Source of the DNA: Streptomyces sp. NBC_01276
GTDB taxonomy: Bacteria; Actinomycetota; Actinomycetes; Streptomycetales; Streptomycetaceae
DNA length: 64,000 nt
NCBI RefSeq assembly: GCF_041435355.1
Contig: NZ_CP108443.1
Span: 186,001-250,000, forward strand
Direction of reading: 5' to 3'
The translations under genes were made by a program, and so were the position numbers. Under the pieces are notes generated by a model. It saw nothing but the letters and a program-made list of their open reading frames with translations. It made no database searches and had not been told where the DNA came from. Positions 8,397-17,159 of this stretch are shown here, piece by piece. Position 1 is the first letter of the stretch, and the number at the start of each line of letters is the position of its first letter.

Positions 8397-8413
8397 TGCT
8401 TCATTATGAAGCA
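8397..8413. promoter_or_regulatory. Inverted repeat overlapping the MarR gene start
   Basis: Arms TGCTTCAT (8397-8404) and ATGAAGCA (8406-8413) are separated by one T. The spacing and AT-rich core are typical of MarR operators. The right arm contains the proposed ATG of the downstream MarR gene, so binding would block both transcription and translation start. Confidence 0.6.
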
Positions 8414-8981
8414 CGTACATAACTCAGAGGGTCTGTCCCGTGACCCCGACGGTTTCCTCTACGACCCCGGTGTCCGGGCGTCCATGGGCGCCTTCGCGCT
8501 CGGTGGCGGCTCGCTCGCGCTGGAGGCGGCCGCGGCCGTCCGTTCGGCTTCGCAGGCCGTCGACCGGCTGCGCGCGCAGGGTGCGGGCGGGCGGGGTCTC
8601 AGCGCAGGAGCCCTCGACGTCCTGACCCGCCTGAGCGCGGCCACCGAAGAGGGGCTGAGCATCGGCGAACTGGCCCGCGCGGCCGGCGTGAGCTCCCGCA
8701 ACGTCACCGGCCTGGTCGACACGCTGGAGCGCGACGGACTGGTGCAGCGGGTCCAGGACCGGCACGACCGCCGGTCGGTCCGGGCCCGGATCACACCGGA
8801 AGGCCGCGACTGGCTGGAAGCGTTCCGTCAGCCGACGCAGCGCGCGATGTCCGCCGTCTTCCAGGGCTTCACCGAGGACGAACTCGCCCGGTTCAGGCAC
8901 CTGTGTCTGCGCCTGGTGGAAAACCAGCACCGGATCGAGCAGTACCTGAACACGGTCCGGCCCGACCAGCCCGCTTCCTGA
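8406..8981 (+). CDS. MarR-family transcriptional regulator
   Basis: A 191-residue winged-helix protein. The recognition region reads LSIGELARAAGVSSRNVTGLVDTLERDGLVQRV (about residues 84-116), and the wing DRHDRRSVRARITPEG follows. An N-terminal extension of about 50 residues precedes the usual MarR core. ATG 8406 lies inside the palindrome and has only a distant GGGGGAG upstream. GTG 8370 is a possible longer start. The gene ends 31 bases before an NTF2-like gene, probably in the same operon. Confidence 0.8.
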   Translation: MKHVHNSEGLSRDPDGFLYDPGVRASMGAFALGGGSLALEAAAAVRSASQAVDRLRAQGAGGRGLSAGALDVLTRLSAATEEGLSIGELARAAGVSSRNVTGLVDTLERDGLVQRVQDRHDRRSVRARITPEGRDWLEAFRQPTQRAMSAVFQGFTEDELARFRHLCLRLVENQHRIEQYLNTVRPDQPAS

Positions 8982-9012
8982 CCCGACGCGACCCGACCAG
9001 ACGGAGTACCGC

Positions 9013-9420
9013 ATGACCACTACCGACACACCCACACGACAGACGGTCAGGGCCTACCACGAGGCCCGGTTCCGCGGCGATGTCGCGGCGGCCGCCGCCC
9101 GGGTCGGCGAAGGGTTCCTCTTCCGCAGCCCGTTCATCACCTCCGACAGCCCTGCCGGCCACCTGGACGGACTCGACGGACTCCTGGGCATCGTCACCGG
9201 CGTGGAGCTGATCAGCGAGCTGTACGGCGAAACCGAAGCCACCCTGGTCTACGACATCCACACCGCCCCGGCCGTCGGCATAACCCAGCGCACCGCCGAG
9301 CACTTCCGCCTCCACGACGGCCGGATCACCGCGATCACGCTCATCTTCGACTCCGCCCCCTGGCAGGCCATCATGGCCGCGGCCGGCCCGACCCGCGATG
9401 AGGGTGTCCCCGCACCGTGA
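9013..9420 (+). CDS. NTF2-like (SnoaL-type) small protein
   Basis: A 135-residue protein with the cone-shaped alpha+beta plan of SnoaL/NTF2-like proteins: an N-terminal helix (TVRAYHEARFRGDVAAAA), FLFRSPF, and strands ending in HFRLHDGRITAITLIFDSAPW. Members act as small-molecule cyclases or hydrolases, or as non-catalytic binding modules. The substrate cannot be read from sequence. The gene follows the MarR regulator closely, so it is probably the regulated target. The start has GGAG within the preceding 10 bases. Confidence 0.7.
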   Translation: MTTTDTPTRQTVRAYHEARFRGDVAAAAARVGEGFLFRSPFITSDSPAGHLDGLDGLLGIVTGVELISELYGETEATLVYDIHTAPAVGITQRTAEHFRLHDGRITAITLIFDSAPWQAIMAAAGPTRDEGVPAP

Positions 9421-9529
9421 CGGCCGCGGGTCGTACCGCCATCCGAGTGTGGCGATCGGGTGGTGTTGCCGCCGCACCCGGGGCCGGACCCTTCTCCGTC
9501 GAGTTCCCGCGTGTGCAGGAGTCCGTCGT

Positions 9530-10405
9530 GACCGTCGTTCGAACGCGGGGACCGGGGTGCGGCTGCGCCTGGGGCGCGCCACCGGCGTCGACCCCGAGCG
9601 CCGGACCGTCGCCGTGGCCGGTGAGGAGGGCGACGGCGAGCTCGCCTACGACACGCTCCTCTACGCGCTCGGCGGCTCCGTGGCCCACCACGGCGTCCCC
9701 GGCGCGGCCGAGTACGCCTTCGACGTGACCGGCCGGTCCTCGGCACTGCGGCTGCGAGAACGCCTGGCCGCCTTGGGCGCGGGCGGCACCGTGCTGGTGG
9801 CCGGAGAGGGGCTGACCGGCATCGAGACGGCCACCGAGTTGGCCGAGTCCCGGCCCGATCTCTCGGTCGCGCTCGCCGCCCGTGGCGAGCCGGGCGCCTC
9901 GCTCTCCCCGAACGCCCGCCGTCACCTGCGCCCCTCCTTCGACCGGCTCGGCATCACCGTCCACGAGCACACCGCCGTCGAAGCCGTCGAGCCGACGCGG
10001 GCGATCGCCGCCGACGGTACGTCCGTCCCGGCCGACGTCACCGTGTGGTCGGCCGGGTTCGCCGTGCACCCCATCGCGGCCGCCGCCGGCCTGGAGGTCG
10101 CCGGGACCGGCCAGATCACCGTCGACCGGACCATGCGCTCGGTCTCGCACCCGGACGTCTACGCCGCCGGTGACTGCGCCTACGCGATCGGCGAGAACGG
10201 CCGGCCGCTGCCGATGTCCTGCGCCTCGGCCGGCTTCACCACCATGCGGGCGACCGACGCGATCATCGCGCGCCTGACGGGCGGCGAGGTCCCGACCACC
10301 GGGCTGAAGTACCACGGCAACCACATCAGCCTCGGGAGGCGTGACGCGATCTTCCAGATGGTGGACGGGGACGTCCGCCCGACGCCGGTCATCGACGCGT
10401 GGTGA
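9530..10405 (+). pseudogene. N- and C-terminally truncated NAD(P)/FAD-dependent oxidoreductase (NDH-2-like)
   Basis: From about 9545 the frame encodes recognisable NADH dehydrogenase II-like sequence: GVRLRLGRATGVDPERRTV, a second Rossmann motif (GTVLVAGEGLTGIETATELAE), VTVWSAGF and the FAD-binding VYAAGDCAYA segment, then GNHISLGRRDAIFQMVDG. The first 60-70 residues of the family, including the primary FAD GxGxxG, are missing. Upstream sequence is Arg/Pro-rich and has no family character. The C-terminal 50-60 residues are also lost, the frame ending abruptly at 10405. It is most likely a dead remnant. A short functional NAD-binding protein is less likely. Confidence 0.65.
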
Positions 10406-10535
10406 CCGCAACGGTCAGGACGGATCGACCCCGACGGACGAGGTGCGGTCGTGGGAGCGCCGGCGGACCGGCCACCTGGCTGCCGCGTCACCCCGGCGGG
10501 CCGCGAGGTGAGCACGGTGATGCGTAGCCGCCCGG

Positions 10536-11432
10536 TCAGTTCGACGCGTACGGCCGGCACGGAGCCTCCAGCCGGGTCAGTTCCTCCGCGCTCAGCCTGA
10601 GCGTCGCGGCGCGGGCCGAGTCCCGTACGGAGGCCGGGCGGCTCGCCCCCGGGACCGGGATCACCGCCGGGGAGCGGGCCAGCAGCCAGGCCAGGGCGAC
10701 CTGCTGCGGGCTGACGCCGTGCTCGGCCGCGATGTGGTGGAAGGCGGTGTCCGCCGACGTCTGCCCGGAGGGGCCGTCGAGGGAGCTGCGGGAGATCCCG
10801 CCGAGCGGGCTCCAGGGCAGGAACGCCAGGCCCAGACGGGCGCTCAGCCGCACTTCGGGCTCGCTGTCGCGCACGGCGGCCGAGTACCGGTTCTGGACGG
10901 AGACGAGCCCGTCGCCGAGGATCTCGTGCGCCTCGCGGATCTGGCCGGTGCTCACGTTCGAGATCCCGGCGGCGCGGATCACGCCGGCGTCGAGCAGCTC
11001 GCGCAGGGCGCCGACGGACTCCGCCCAGGGCACGGCCGGGTCCGGCTTGTGCAGCTGGTACAGGCCGATCGCGTCGACGCCCAGGCGCCCGGCCGAGGCT
11101 TTCGCCGCGCGCTTGAGGTGGGCGGGGCCGCCGGTGACGGTCCAGCTGCCGTCGCCCGGCCGCCCTCGGCCGCCCTTGGTGGCGATCAGGACGTCGGAGG
11201 TGTCACCGCCGTAGCGGGCCAGGGCGCGGGCGATGAGCAGCTCGTTGTGCCCGGTCTCGTCGGCGTGCCAGTGGTAGCTGTCGGCGGTGTCGATGAGCGT
11301 GATGCCGGCATCGAGGGCCGCGTGGACGGTCGCGATGGCCCGTGCCTCGTCCGGTCGGTGCTCGATGGACAGGGGCATGGCGCCCAGGCCGATGGCGCTG
11401 ACGGTGGTGTTCCCGATGGTTCGGTACCGCAT
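10536..11432 (-). CDS. Aldo/keto reductase
   Basis: A 298-residue AKR with the full catalytic tetrad pattern: LIDTADSYH (Asp and Tyr), LIATKGG (Lys) and LYQLHKPDP (His). The C-terminal cofactor segment AVIPVPGASRPASVRDSA resembles the usual IPG(T/A)-R motif that holds the NADPH phosphate. The protein is cytosolic and NADPH-dependent by family, with unknown substrate. It lies 18 bases downstream of the epimerase-like gene on the same strand, so the two probably form an operon of oxidoreductases. Confidence 0.85.
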   Translation of the reverse strand: MRYRTIGNTTVSAIGLGAMPLSIEHRPDEARAIATVHAALDAGITLIDTADSYHWHADETGHNELLIARALARYGGDTSDVLIATKGGRGRPGDGSWTVTGGPAHLKRAAKASAGRLGVDAIGLYQLHKPDPAVPWAESVGALRELLDAGVIRAAGISNVSTGQIREAHEILGDGLVSVQNRYSAAVRDSEPEVRLSARLGLAFLPWSPLGGISRSSLDGPSGQTSADTAFHHIAAEHGVSPQQVALAWLLARSPAVIPVPGASRPASVRDSARAATLRLSAEELTRLEAPCRPYASN

Positions 11433-11450
11433 GGTGGTGGCTCTGCTTCC

Positions 11451-12389
11451 TCAGGTGGTGGGGGCAGCGGACGCGACGAGGGCCTCGGTGACGGCGCCGG
11501 GCAGCCAGTCGGCCGTGCGGGAGAAGGCGAAGCCCAGCTCCTTCGCGCGGGCGTTGCTCATGGCGTAGTGGCGGTCGAAGGAGAACGGGGAGGCGGGCTC
11601 TCCGGCCGCGGCGGTCCGGTAGACGGGCTCCCGGCCGGTCTGCGCGGCGACGGTCGCGGCCAGGTCGCGCACGTCGAGCAGGTCGTCGGAGCAGGCGTTG
11701 AGCGGGCCGGTGAAATCGCTGCCGGTCGCCGCCCACCGCAGCAGGCCGGCCAGTTCCGCGTAGTGGATGAACACCGTGGGCAGTGCCCTCGCGTGCACGG
11801 TGATCTCTTCGCCGTGGGCGATGCGCTCGGTGTAGTGCGCCAGTCGGCCGGTGAATTCCCGTCCCCCGCCGCCGAGTACGTGTGCGCTGCGTACGGAGGC
11901 GAACGCGAAGCCGCCGGCGCGGGTGAAGACGGCCTCCGCCTGACGCTTGCCCTCGGCGTAGTGCGCCTCCAGGTAGGCCTCGTCGTGCCAGGGCAGGTCC
12001 GGGGCCACCGGCCAGGCACCCGGGTCCACGTGCTCCTCCGGGACCGGAGCGCCCGCCGGGTCCGGCAGTGCGGCGCCCGCAGGGTCGTAGACCTCGATCG
12101 TGGAGGTCATGACGTAGCGCCGGGCACGGCCGGCGAAGGCGCGGGCGGCGATGGCGGCCTGCACGGGGGTGTAGCAGACCTGGTCGACCACCACGTCGAA
12201 GGTGCGGGCGCCGAGTACGGCGACGAGGGCCGCCTCGTCGTCGCGGTCGACGACCAGGTGCTCGACGCCGGCGGGCGGCGGGGTGGAGCCGCGGTTGATC
12301 ACCGTTACCTGGTGGCCGTCGGCTTGCAGGCGCTCCACCAGGAGCTTTCCGAAGTATCGGCTTCCGCCGATGACGCAGATCCTTTGCAT
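11451..12389 (-). CDS. NAD-dependent epimerase/dehydratase-like protein (extended SDR)
   Basis: A 312-residue protein beginning with the Rossmann motif CVIGGSRYFGKLLVERLQ, then VTVINRG (NAD ribose contact), DRDDEAAL, and VDQVCYTPVQA. This matches the CSP41/atypical SDR branch rather than classical epimerases. I do not see a clear YxxxK site. It could be a nucleotide-sugar epimerase relative or a non-catalytic SDR. The aldo/keto reductase gene follows after 18 bases. Confidence 0.75.
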   Translation of the reverse strand: MQRICVIGGSRYFGKLLVERLQADGHQVTVINRGSTPPPAGVEHLVVDRDDEAALVAVLGARTFDVVVDQVCYTPVQAAIAARAFAGRARRYVMTSTIEVYDPAGAALPDPAGAPVPEEHVDPGAWPVAPDLPWHDEAYLEAHYAEGKRQAEAVFTRAGGFAFASVRSAHVLGGGGREFTGRLAHYTERIAHGEEITVHARALPTVFIHYAELAGLLRWAATGSDFTGPLNACSDDLLDVRDLAATVAAQTGREPVYRTAAAGEPASPFSFDRHYAMSNARAKELGFAFSRTADWLPGAVTEALVASAAPTT

Positions 12390-12514
12390 GCCCCCATCCT
12401 CGGCACCTGGCGTCTTCAGCAGAAGTGGCCGCTTACTGCACGGGTGTTAAGGAATGCTGTTGACCGATGTGCGGCGGCTCGGCGGCCCGGCGGCCGGCCC
12501 GTCGGGCGGATGCG

Positions 12515-13141
12515 TCACTCCGCCCCGGCCTGGGCGCGGCGGGCGTACGCGCGCGCGGCGCGGGCCCGGTCGCCGCAGCGGGTGGAGCACCAGTGGCGGC
12601 GGCCGTGGCGCAGCAGGTAGCGGTTGCAGGGGGCGGAGCCGCAGGCGGTGAGGCGTTCGGCGTCCGGGGAGGTGAGGAGGTCGGCGGCGTCGGCGGCGAG
12701 GGCCGCCAGGGCGTGGTCGACGATCGCGGTGGTGGGGTGGGTGGTGGCGCGGTAGGGGCCGTTCTCGTCGTCCCAGGCCAGCAGCGGGGCGGTCGGGACG
12801 CGGGTCATCGCGTCGTTGACGGCCCGGACGGCGGCGGGGAGGGCGGGGAGCCCGGCGGCGCGGGCCGCGAACAGCGACCTGATCTGTTCGCGCAGCGCGC
12901 GCAGTTGCGCCGTGCACATCTCCCGCATGCCCGCGTCGGCCGGGGCGAGGCCGCGTTCCGTCAGCCAGAGGTTCGCCTGTGCGGGAGTCCCCAGGAGATC
13001 GATGGTGTGCCCGCCGGGCCGTGCGACGGCGCTGTTGGCGAGGGCGAGGGAGAGGTGCTCCCGCTCGCCCTGGGCCGGCGGCACGAGGGGTTCTTCCCGT
13101 ACGGACTCCTTCATGTTCCTCATGTTACGGCTTGCGGTCAT
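12515..13141 (-). CDS. CGNR zinc-finger (ABATE-type) regulator
   Basis: A 208-residue protein. The N-terminal three quarters fit the stress-responsive ABATE domain (LALANSAVARPGG, DLLGTPAQANLWLTERGL, AMREMC-like helices). The C terminus holds a CGNR zinc finger with Cys in CGSAPCNRYLLRHGRRHWCS followed by TRCGDRARAARAYARR. In Streptomyces such proteins are putative transcription regulators. ATGs at 13141, 13123 and 13114 are all possible. The last has AGGA only two bases upstream, so the start is unsettled. It is divergent from the metallo-hydrolase gene at 13205, a plausible target. Confidence 0.75.
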   Translation of the reverse strand: MTASRNMRNMKESVREEPLVPPAQGEREHLSLALANSAVARPGGHTIDLLGTPAQANLWLTERGLAPADAGMREMCTAQLRALREQIRSLFAARAAGLPALPAAVRAVNDAMTRVPTAPLLAWDDENGPYRATTHPTTAIVDHALAALAADAADLLTSPDAERLTACGSAPCNRYLLRHGRRHWCSTRCGDRARAARAYARRAQAGAE

Positions 13142-13204
13142 CCGTGAGAAACGGCTACCGTCACGTCACGGTTAAATCGAATCTATCCGTGAGGTGCTTT
13201 CTCC

Positions 13205-13999
13205 GTGTCCTCTGTGCCCGCATCGACCGACCACTTCCCCGTCCGCGTCCTCGGCGGCCCGACCGCCCTCTTCGAGTACGGCGGCCTGCGCTTCCTGACC
13301 GACCCGACGTTCGACGGCCCCGGCGACTACCCGGTACCCGGCACGACGCTCACCAAGACCGCCCCCTCCGCCGCCGCCCCCGGCGACCTCGGCGCCATCG
13401 ACGTGGTCCTGCTCTCGCACGACGAACACCCCGACAACCTCGACGACTCCGGCCGGGCCCTGCTCGCCGACGTGCCGCTCACCCTCACCACCCCCGGTGG
13501 CGGAAAGCGCCTCGGGGAGGGGGCCAGGGGCCTGGCCGACTGGGAATCCGTCGAGCTGGACCGCCCCGGCGGCGGCACGGTCACCGTGACCGGCGTACCC
13601 GCCGTCCACGGACCCGGAGCGCGCGAGGAGGTCGAGCCGATCGTCGGCCAGGTCATCGGTTTCGTCCTGACCGGCGAGGGACTGCCCACCGTCTACGTCA
13701 GCGGCGACAACGCATCGCTCGACGCGGTCGGGGAGATCGCCGAGCGCTTCGGCCCGGTGGACACCGCCGTGCTCTTCGCCGGAGCCCCCCGCTTCCCCGT
13801 GCTCTTCGACGGCCGCCTGATCGTCCTGGACAGCGCCCAGGCCGCCGAGGCCACCCGGATCCTCGGCGCCCGCCGCGTCGTGCCCGTCCACTGCGACAGC
13901 TGGGCCCACTTCACCGAGGGCCACTCCGAACTGGAAGCCGCGTTCACCGCCGCCGGACTGGCCGACCGCCTGGACCGGGACTGGCGCCGGCCCGCCTGA
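13205..13999 (+). CDS. UlaG-like metallo-beta-lactamase fold hydrolase
   Basis: A 264-residue MBL-fold protein. The metal site reads LLSHDEHPDNLD, where the canonical HxHxDH is altered so that the final His is Asn. Further metal ligands fit GVPAVHGPG (near residue 138) and PVHCDSWAHF (near residue 225). This matches the UlaG-like subfamily seen in actinobacteria. The start is GTG with GAGG ten bases upstream. The divergent CGNR regulator suggests local control. The substrate is unknown. Confidence 0.75.
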   Translation: MSSVPASTDHFPVRVLGGPTALFEYGGLRFLTDPTFDGPGDYPVPGTTLTKTAPSAAAPGDLGAIDVVLLSHDEHPDNLDDSGRALLADVPLTLTTPGGGKRLGEGARGLADWESVELDRPGGGTVTVTGVPAVHGPGAREEVEPIVGQVIGFVLTGEGLPTVYVSGDNASLDAVGEIAERFGPVDTAVLFAGAPRFPVLFDGRLIVLDSAQAAEATRILGARRVVPVHCDSWAHFTEGHSELEAAFTAAGLADRLDRDWRRPA

Positions 14000-14047
14000 T
14001 CCGGACGGGGCACCCCCCACCGCCGGGGTTCCTGCGCCGGACGGCCC

Positions 14048-14824
14048 TCACTGACGCGGGACGTCGATGCCGGCCGCGCGCAGGTTCGCCTCGACCAGGG
14101 CGTTCAGCCGGACGAGGGCGGGCGACCCCTCCTCCCGGTGGTGGTTGACCAGTCCGTACCGGGAGGCGGTGTCGGACCGGCTCCGGAACCCGTCCGGCAT
14201 CGCCAGCCGCTCGCGTTCGGCCAGCAGCCTGTCGGCCAGCTCCGACGCCAGTGCGTCGATCCGCGGGTCGTCCGGATCCCAGGACATCGCCTCCCGGCCG
14301 CGCTTGGTCAGCTCGATCCATGCGGGGTCGTCGAGCCACCGTTCGAGCTGGGTCAGGAAGCTGTCGAAGACCTCCGGAACCAGCGCCCGGGCCAGTACCA
14401 ACGCCTCCCGCTGAGTGGCCACGTAGTCGGCGCCGAAGCCGAGACCGGCGAGTCCGTCCAGGACCGCGCAGGCCCGGTCGGGCAGGAGGGCCCGGTCGCC
14501 GTGGGCGAGCCGGTGCAGTGTGTCGCGCCGGGCGGTCAGGTCCTCGATCTGTTCGGTGAGCCGACGGCGGACGTCGTCCAGGGTGGCGGCGAACCGCTCG
14601 GGACCGGCGTCGAGCAGCTCACCGACCTCGGCCAGCGGCACGCCCGCCCCGGCCAGCGTCCGTACCTGGACCAGCCGCAGCAGGTCGGCCGACCCGTAAC
14701 GCCGGTAGCCGGAACCGTCGCGTTCCGGCTCGGCGACCAGGCCGAGCCGGTGATAGTGCCGCACCGTCTTGATCGTGACGCCGACGTACGCCGCCGCCTG
14801 ACCGATCGTGAGCCCGTCTGCCAT
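14048..14824 (-). CDS. MerR-family transcriptional regulator
   Basis: A 258-residue protein with the MerR DNA-binding head at residues 5-75: LTIGQAAAYVGVTIKTVRHYHRLGLV, then GYRRYGSADLLRLVQVRTLAGAGVPL. A coiled-coil helix (residues 85-115) and a helical effector domain of about 140 residues follow. I see no conserved metal-binding Cys cluster, so a drug- or stress-sensing member is more likely than a metal sensor. It is transcribed away from the serine hydrolase gene, and the shared 317-base region holds TGACC/GGTCA repeats suited to it. Confidence 0.85.
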   Translation of the reverse strand: MADGLTIGQAAAYVGVTIKTVRHYHRLGLVAEPERDGSGYRRYGSADLLRLVQVRTLAGAGVPLAEVGELLDAGPERFAATLDDVRRRLTEQIEDLTARRDTLHRLAHGDRALLPDRACAVLDGLAGLGFGADYVATQREALVLARALVPEVFDSFLTQLERWLDDPAWIELTKRGREAMSWDPDDPRIDALASELADRLLAERERLAMPDGFRSRSDTASRYGLVNHHREEGSPALVRLNALVEANLRAAGIDVPRQ

Positions 14825-15141
14825 CGGCTCGGTGCACCTCCGGATCGTAGGGTCCCCGCCCGGGGCGGGGCCGTGGTCGCCGGCGGCCCGTACGCCCGCC
14901 TCGCGGTCACGGGCCGCGGGCGGTCCCAGGGGCGAGGGTAGCGCGCGTCCGTTCGGATCCCCTCACCCGTGCGATCGGTGCCGGTGACCCCAAGGTCCGC
15001 ACAGGGCTTGAGGTTGACCTTGGGTCAGGGTGCACGCTCCTCGCATGGCCGCTTCGACGGGGCCGGGCCGGTGGCCGGCAGGGCCACCGTCGCGCCGTCG
15101 AGCCGTGCCGGACACCCACTGCCGCGAGATGAGGAATGACC
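14825..15141. promoter_or_regulatory. Gene-free divergent region between MerR and serine hydrolase
   Basis: No convincing gene is seen in these 317 bases. Two similar hyphenated repeats lie close together: TGACC..GGTC at 14985-14997 and TGACC-TTG-GGTCA at 15015-15027. TTGACC at 15014-15019 could serve as a -35 element for the serine hydrolase gene. MerR regulators act on promoters with overlong spacers, so this is the likely control region for both genes. Confidence 0.5.
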
Positions 15142-16284
15142 ATGAGCGAGTCCCTCCAGACCGTCGAGACCACCGCTGCCGGGCCGGACCGCCCCGAGCT
15201 GCGCGAGGCCATCCAGGAGATCGTCGATTCCGGTTTCGCCGGAGTGCAGCTGCGCGTGAACGACGAGCGGGGCGAATGGGTCGGCACCGCCGGGGTGCGC
15301 GAGCTGGGCGGGGCGGAGGCGCCACCGGCCGACGGGCACTTCCGGATCGGCAGCATCACCAAGACCTTCACGGCGACCCTGGTGCTGCGGCTGGTCGCGG
15401 AGGGAAGGATCGGGCTGGACGCCCCGGCGGACGACCACCTGCCCGGTTTCGGACTGGACCGACGGATCACCGTACGGATGCTGCTCCAGCACACCAGCGG
15501 GTTGTTCAGCTTCACCGGAGAGGTCTACGAGGACGGGACGGTCGTGCCCGGTGGAGTCCCCGGGATCGGCAAGGAGTGGATGGACAACCGGTCCCGCACC
15601 TACCGGCCGGAGGAGCTGGTACGGCCCGCGCTGTCCCGGCCGGCGCGGTTCGCACCGGGGGCGGACTGGAGCTACTCCAACACCAACTACGTACTGGCCC
15701 GGCTGCTGATCGAGCACGCCACCGGCCGTTCCTACGCCGAGGAGATGCGCCGGCTGGTCCTGGATCCGCTCGGGCTGACGGGCACCGTGGTGCCGGACGC
15801 CTCACCGGAGATCCCCGAGCCGCACGCCCACGGCTACTACGGGTACGAGGACGCCGGCCGGTGGACGGTGGCCGACACCACCCGCTTCAACCCCTCCTGG
15901 ATCTCCGCCGCCGGTGACATGATCTCAACCACCCGTGACCTGCACACCTTCTTCTCCGCACTGATGGGAGGCCGGCTCCTGCCGGCCCCGCTGCTGGCCG
16001 AGATGCGCACGCCGCACCCCAAGATGGGCTACGGCCTGGGGGTGTTCGCGGAGGAGACGGACGACGGCGGCACCATCTTCCAGCACAACGGCGGGTTCTG
16101 GGGCTGGGCGGCGCTGATGTACAGCACGCCCGACGGCAGCAGGACCCTGACCGGCTCGGTGACCTGCGGGGACGCGGAGCTCGACCTGGCCGCCACGGTC
16201 GAGGCGTTCGAGAAGGTGAAGCGGCGGCTCGTCAGGGAGGTGTTCTGTGACGGGCGGACCGCGGCGGACCGGCCGACGGGCTGA
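15142..16284 (+). CDS. Serine hydrolase of the class C beta-lactamase/DD-peptidase family
   Basis: A 380-residue protein from ATG 15142, chosen because GAGG lies 7 bases upstream. An in-frame ATG at 15136 adds two residues. The three penicillin-recognising motifs are present: SITK (SxxK) near residue 70, YSN in WSYSNTNY near residue 178 and HNGG near residue 315. No signal peptide is visible, so it is probably cytosolic and acts as an esterase, amidase or D-aminopeptidase rather than a secreted beta-lactamase. The divergent MerR regulator is its probable controller. Confidence 0.85.
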   Translation: MSESLQTVETTAAGPDRPELREAIQEIVDSGFAGVQLRVNDERGEWVGTAGVRELGGAEAPPADGHFRIGSITKTFTATLVLRLVAEGRIGLDAPADDHLPGFGLDRRITVRMLLQHTSGLFSFTGEVYEDGTVVPGGVPGIGKEWMDNRSRTYRPEELVRPALSRPARFAPGADWSYSNTNYVLARLLIEHATGRSYAEEMRRLVLDPLGLTGTVVPDASPEIPEPHAHGYYGYEDAGRWTVADTTRFNPSWISAAGDMISTTRDLHTFFSALMGGRLLPAPLLAEMRTPHPKMGYGLGVFAEETDDGGTIFQHNGGFWGWAALMYSTPDGSRTLTGSVTCGDAELDLAATVEAFEKVKRRLVREVFCDGRTAADRPTG

Positions 16285-16322
16285 GCGCGGCGGGACGGCG
16301 TAGGCGGTACCCGGTACCCGGA

Positions 16323-16355
16323 GCTCCGCGCACCGGGCCGGGCCCGCCGCGGAGC
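16323..16355. terminator. GC-rich hairpin between convergent genes
   Basis: Arms GCTCCGCG (16323-16330) and CGCGGAGC (16348-16355) enclose a loop that itself contains a GGGCC-type inner stem. It lies between the ends of the serine hydrolase and the convergent gene at 16385-17089, suiting a two-way terminator without a T-run, as is common in Streptomyces. Confidence 0.5.
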
Positions 16356-16384
16356 CTGACGCCCGCCGCGGTCCCGCCGCGGAG

Positions 16385-17089
16385 TCACCTCCGGCGCATC
16401 AGGGCGGTCATCGCGGCGATGTCCGTCTCCGACCGGGCGATCGGGATCCAGGGCGGCGACAGGTCGTACTCGGTATGGACCCGGACGAGCTCGTCGGCGA
16501 AGGTGCGCACGACCTCGGTGGTGGCCGTGCCCCGCTCCGCGTGCTCGACGAACAGCTCGCAGGCTTCCACGGCGCCCTCGTATTCGTGGTCGAACTCGAA
16601 CAGCGCACAGATCGCCTCGACGGCGTGGTCGGACGACGACAGATGGCTCATCCCGCAGTCGAGCCCGTCGTCGCCCAGGTCGTCGGGGTACGGCGCACGG
16701 TGCCAGGAACCGTCCTCGAACCAGTAGACGCACTCGATCCTTCCCTGGACCAGAAGGTCGTCCCGGACTTCACGGCGCACCCACCCGGGCGCCCCGGCGA
16801 GGAGGTCGATCGCGGGCTCGTACCGCCCGACCTTGCTGGAATCGTCCTGCCCGAAGAGAACCGCCCGGCCGCCGTCGGCCCGGACCAGCACCCATCGGCT
16901 GCAGCTGCTGTCGTCGTAGTGCAAGGCGCGGCCGTCCCCACCGGCACTGCCGGCGAGCCAGTACCCGCGCCGGAAGGTCTCCTTCTCCTCCTCGGCGTCC
17001 CAGGTCACCGCGGCGAGCGCGGCCCACCGCGCCCACAACAGGCCCGCTTCCGGAAGGTCCTCCGGCCGCCCCGGACGATGAATCTTCAT
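16385..17089 (-). CDS. Conserved hypothetical protein, acidic, cytosolic
   Basis: A 234-residue protein not recognised with certainty. ATG 17089 is chosen because GAGGTGGGG stands directly before it. The sequence is rich in Asp, Glu and Trp, with segments such as DDSSCSRWVLVRADGGRAVLF, VYWFEDGSWHRAPYPDDL and a helical C terminus (VEAICALFEFDHEYEGAVEA). No signal peptide or membrane segment is present. The alternation of short strands and acidic loops is reminiscent of SUKH/immunity-like folds, but this is a guess. It is a single transcription unit in front of the tandem repeat at 17160-17204. Confidence 0.55.
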   Translation of the reverse strand: MKIHRPGRPEDLPEAGLLWARWAALAAVTWDAEEEKETFRRGYWLAGSAGGDGRALHYDDSSCSRWVLVRADGGRAVLFGQDDSSKVGRYEPAIDLLAGAPGWVRREVRDDLLVQGRIECVYWFEDGSWHRAPYPDDLGDDGLDCGMSHLSSSDHAVEAICALFEFDHEYEGAVEACELFVEHAERGTATTEVVRTFADELVRVHTEYDLSPPWIPIARSETDIAAMTALMRRR

Positions 17090-17159
17090 CCCCACCTCAC
17101 ACTCCCCGGCCCTTCGCATCCGACCACAGACACTAACGGGGCTGCGCCGGGCCTCTTTT

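Noticed and set aside
10719..12620. Plus-strand open frame of over 600 codons opposite the aldo/keto reductase and epimerase genes
   Set aside because: It is antisense to two genes with clear motifs and is made of Gly/Val/Asp/Arg-rich sequence typical of reverse frames in GC-rich DNA.
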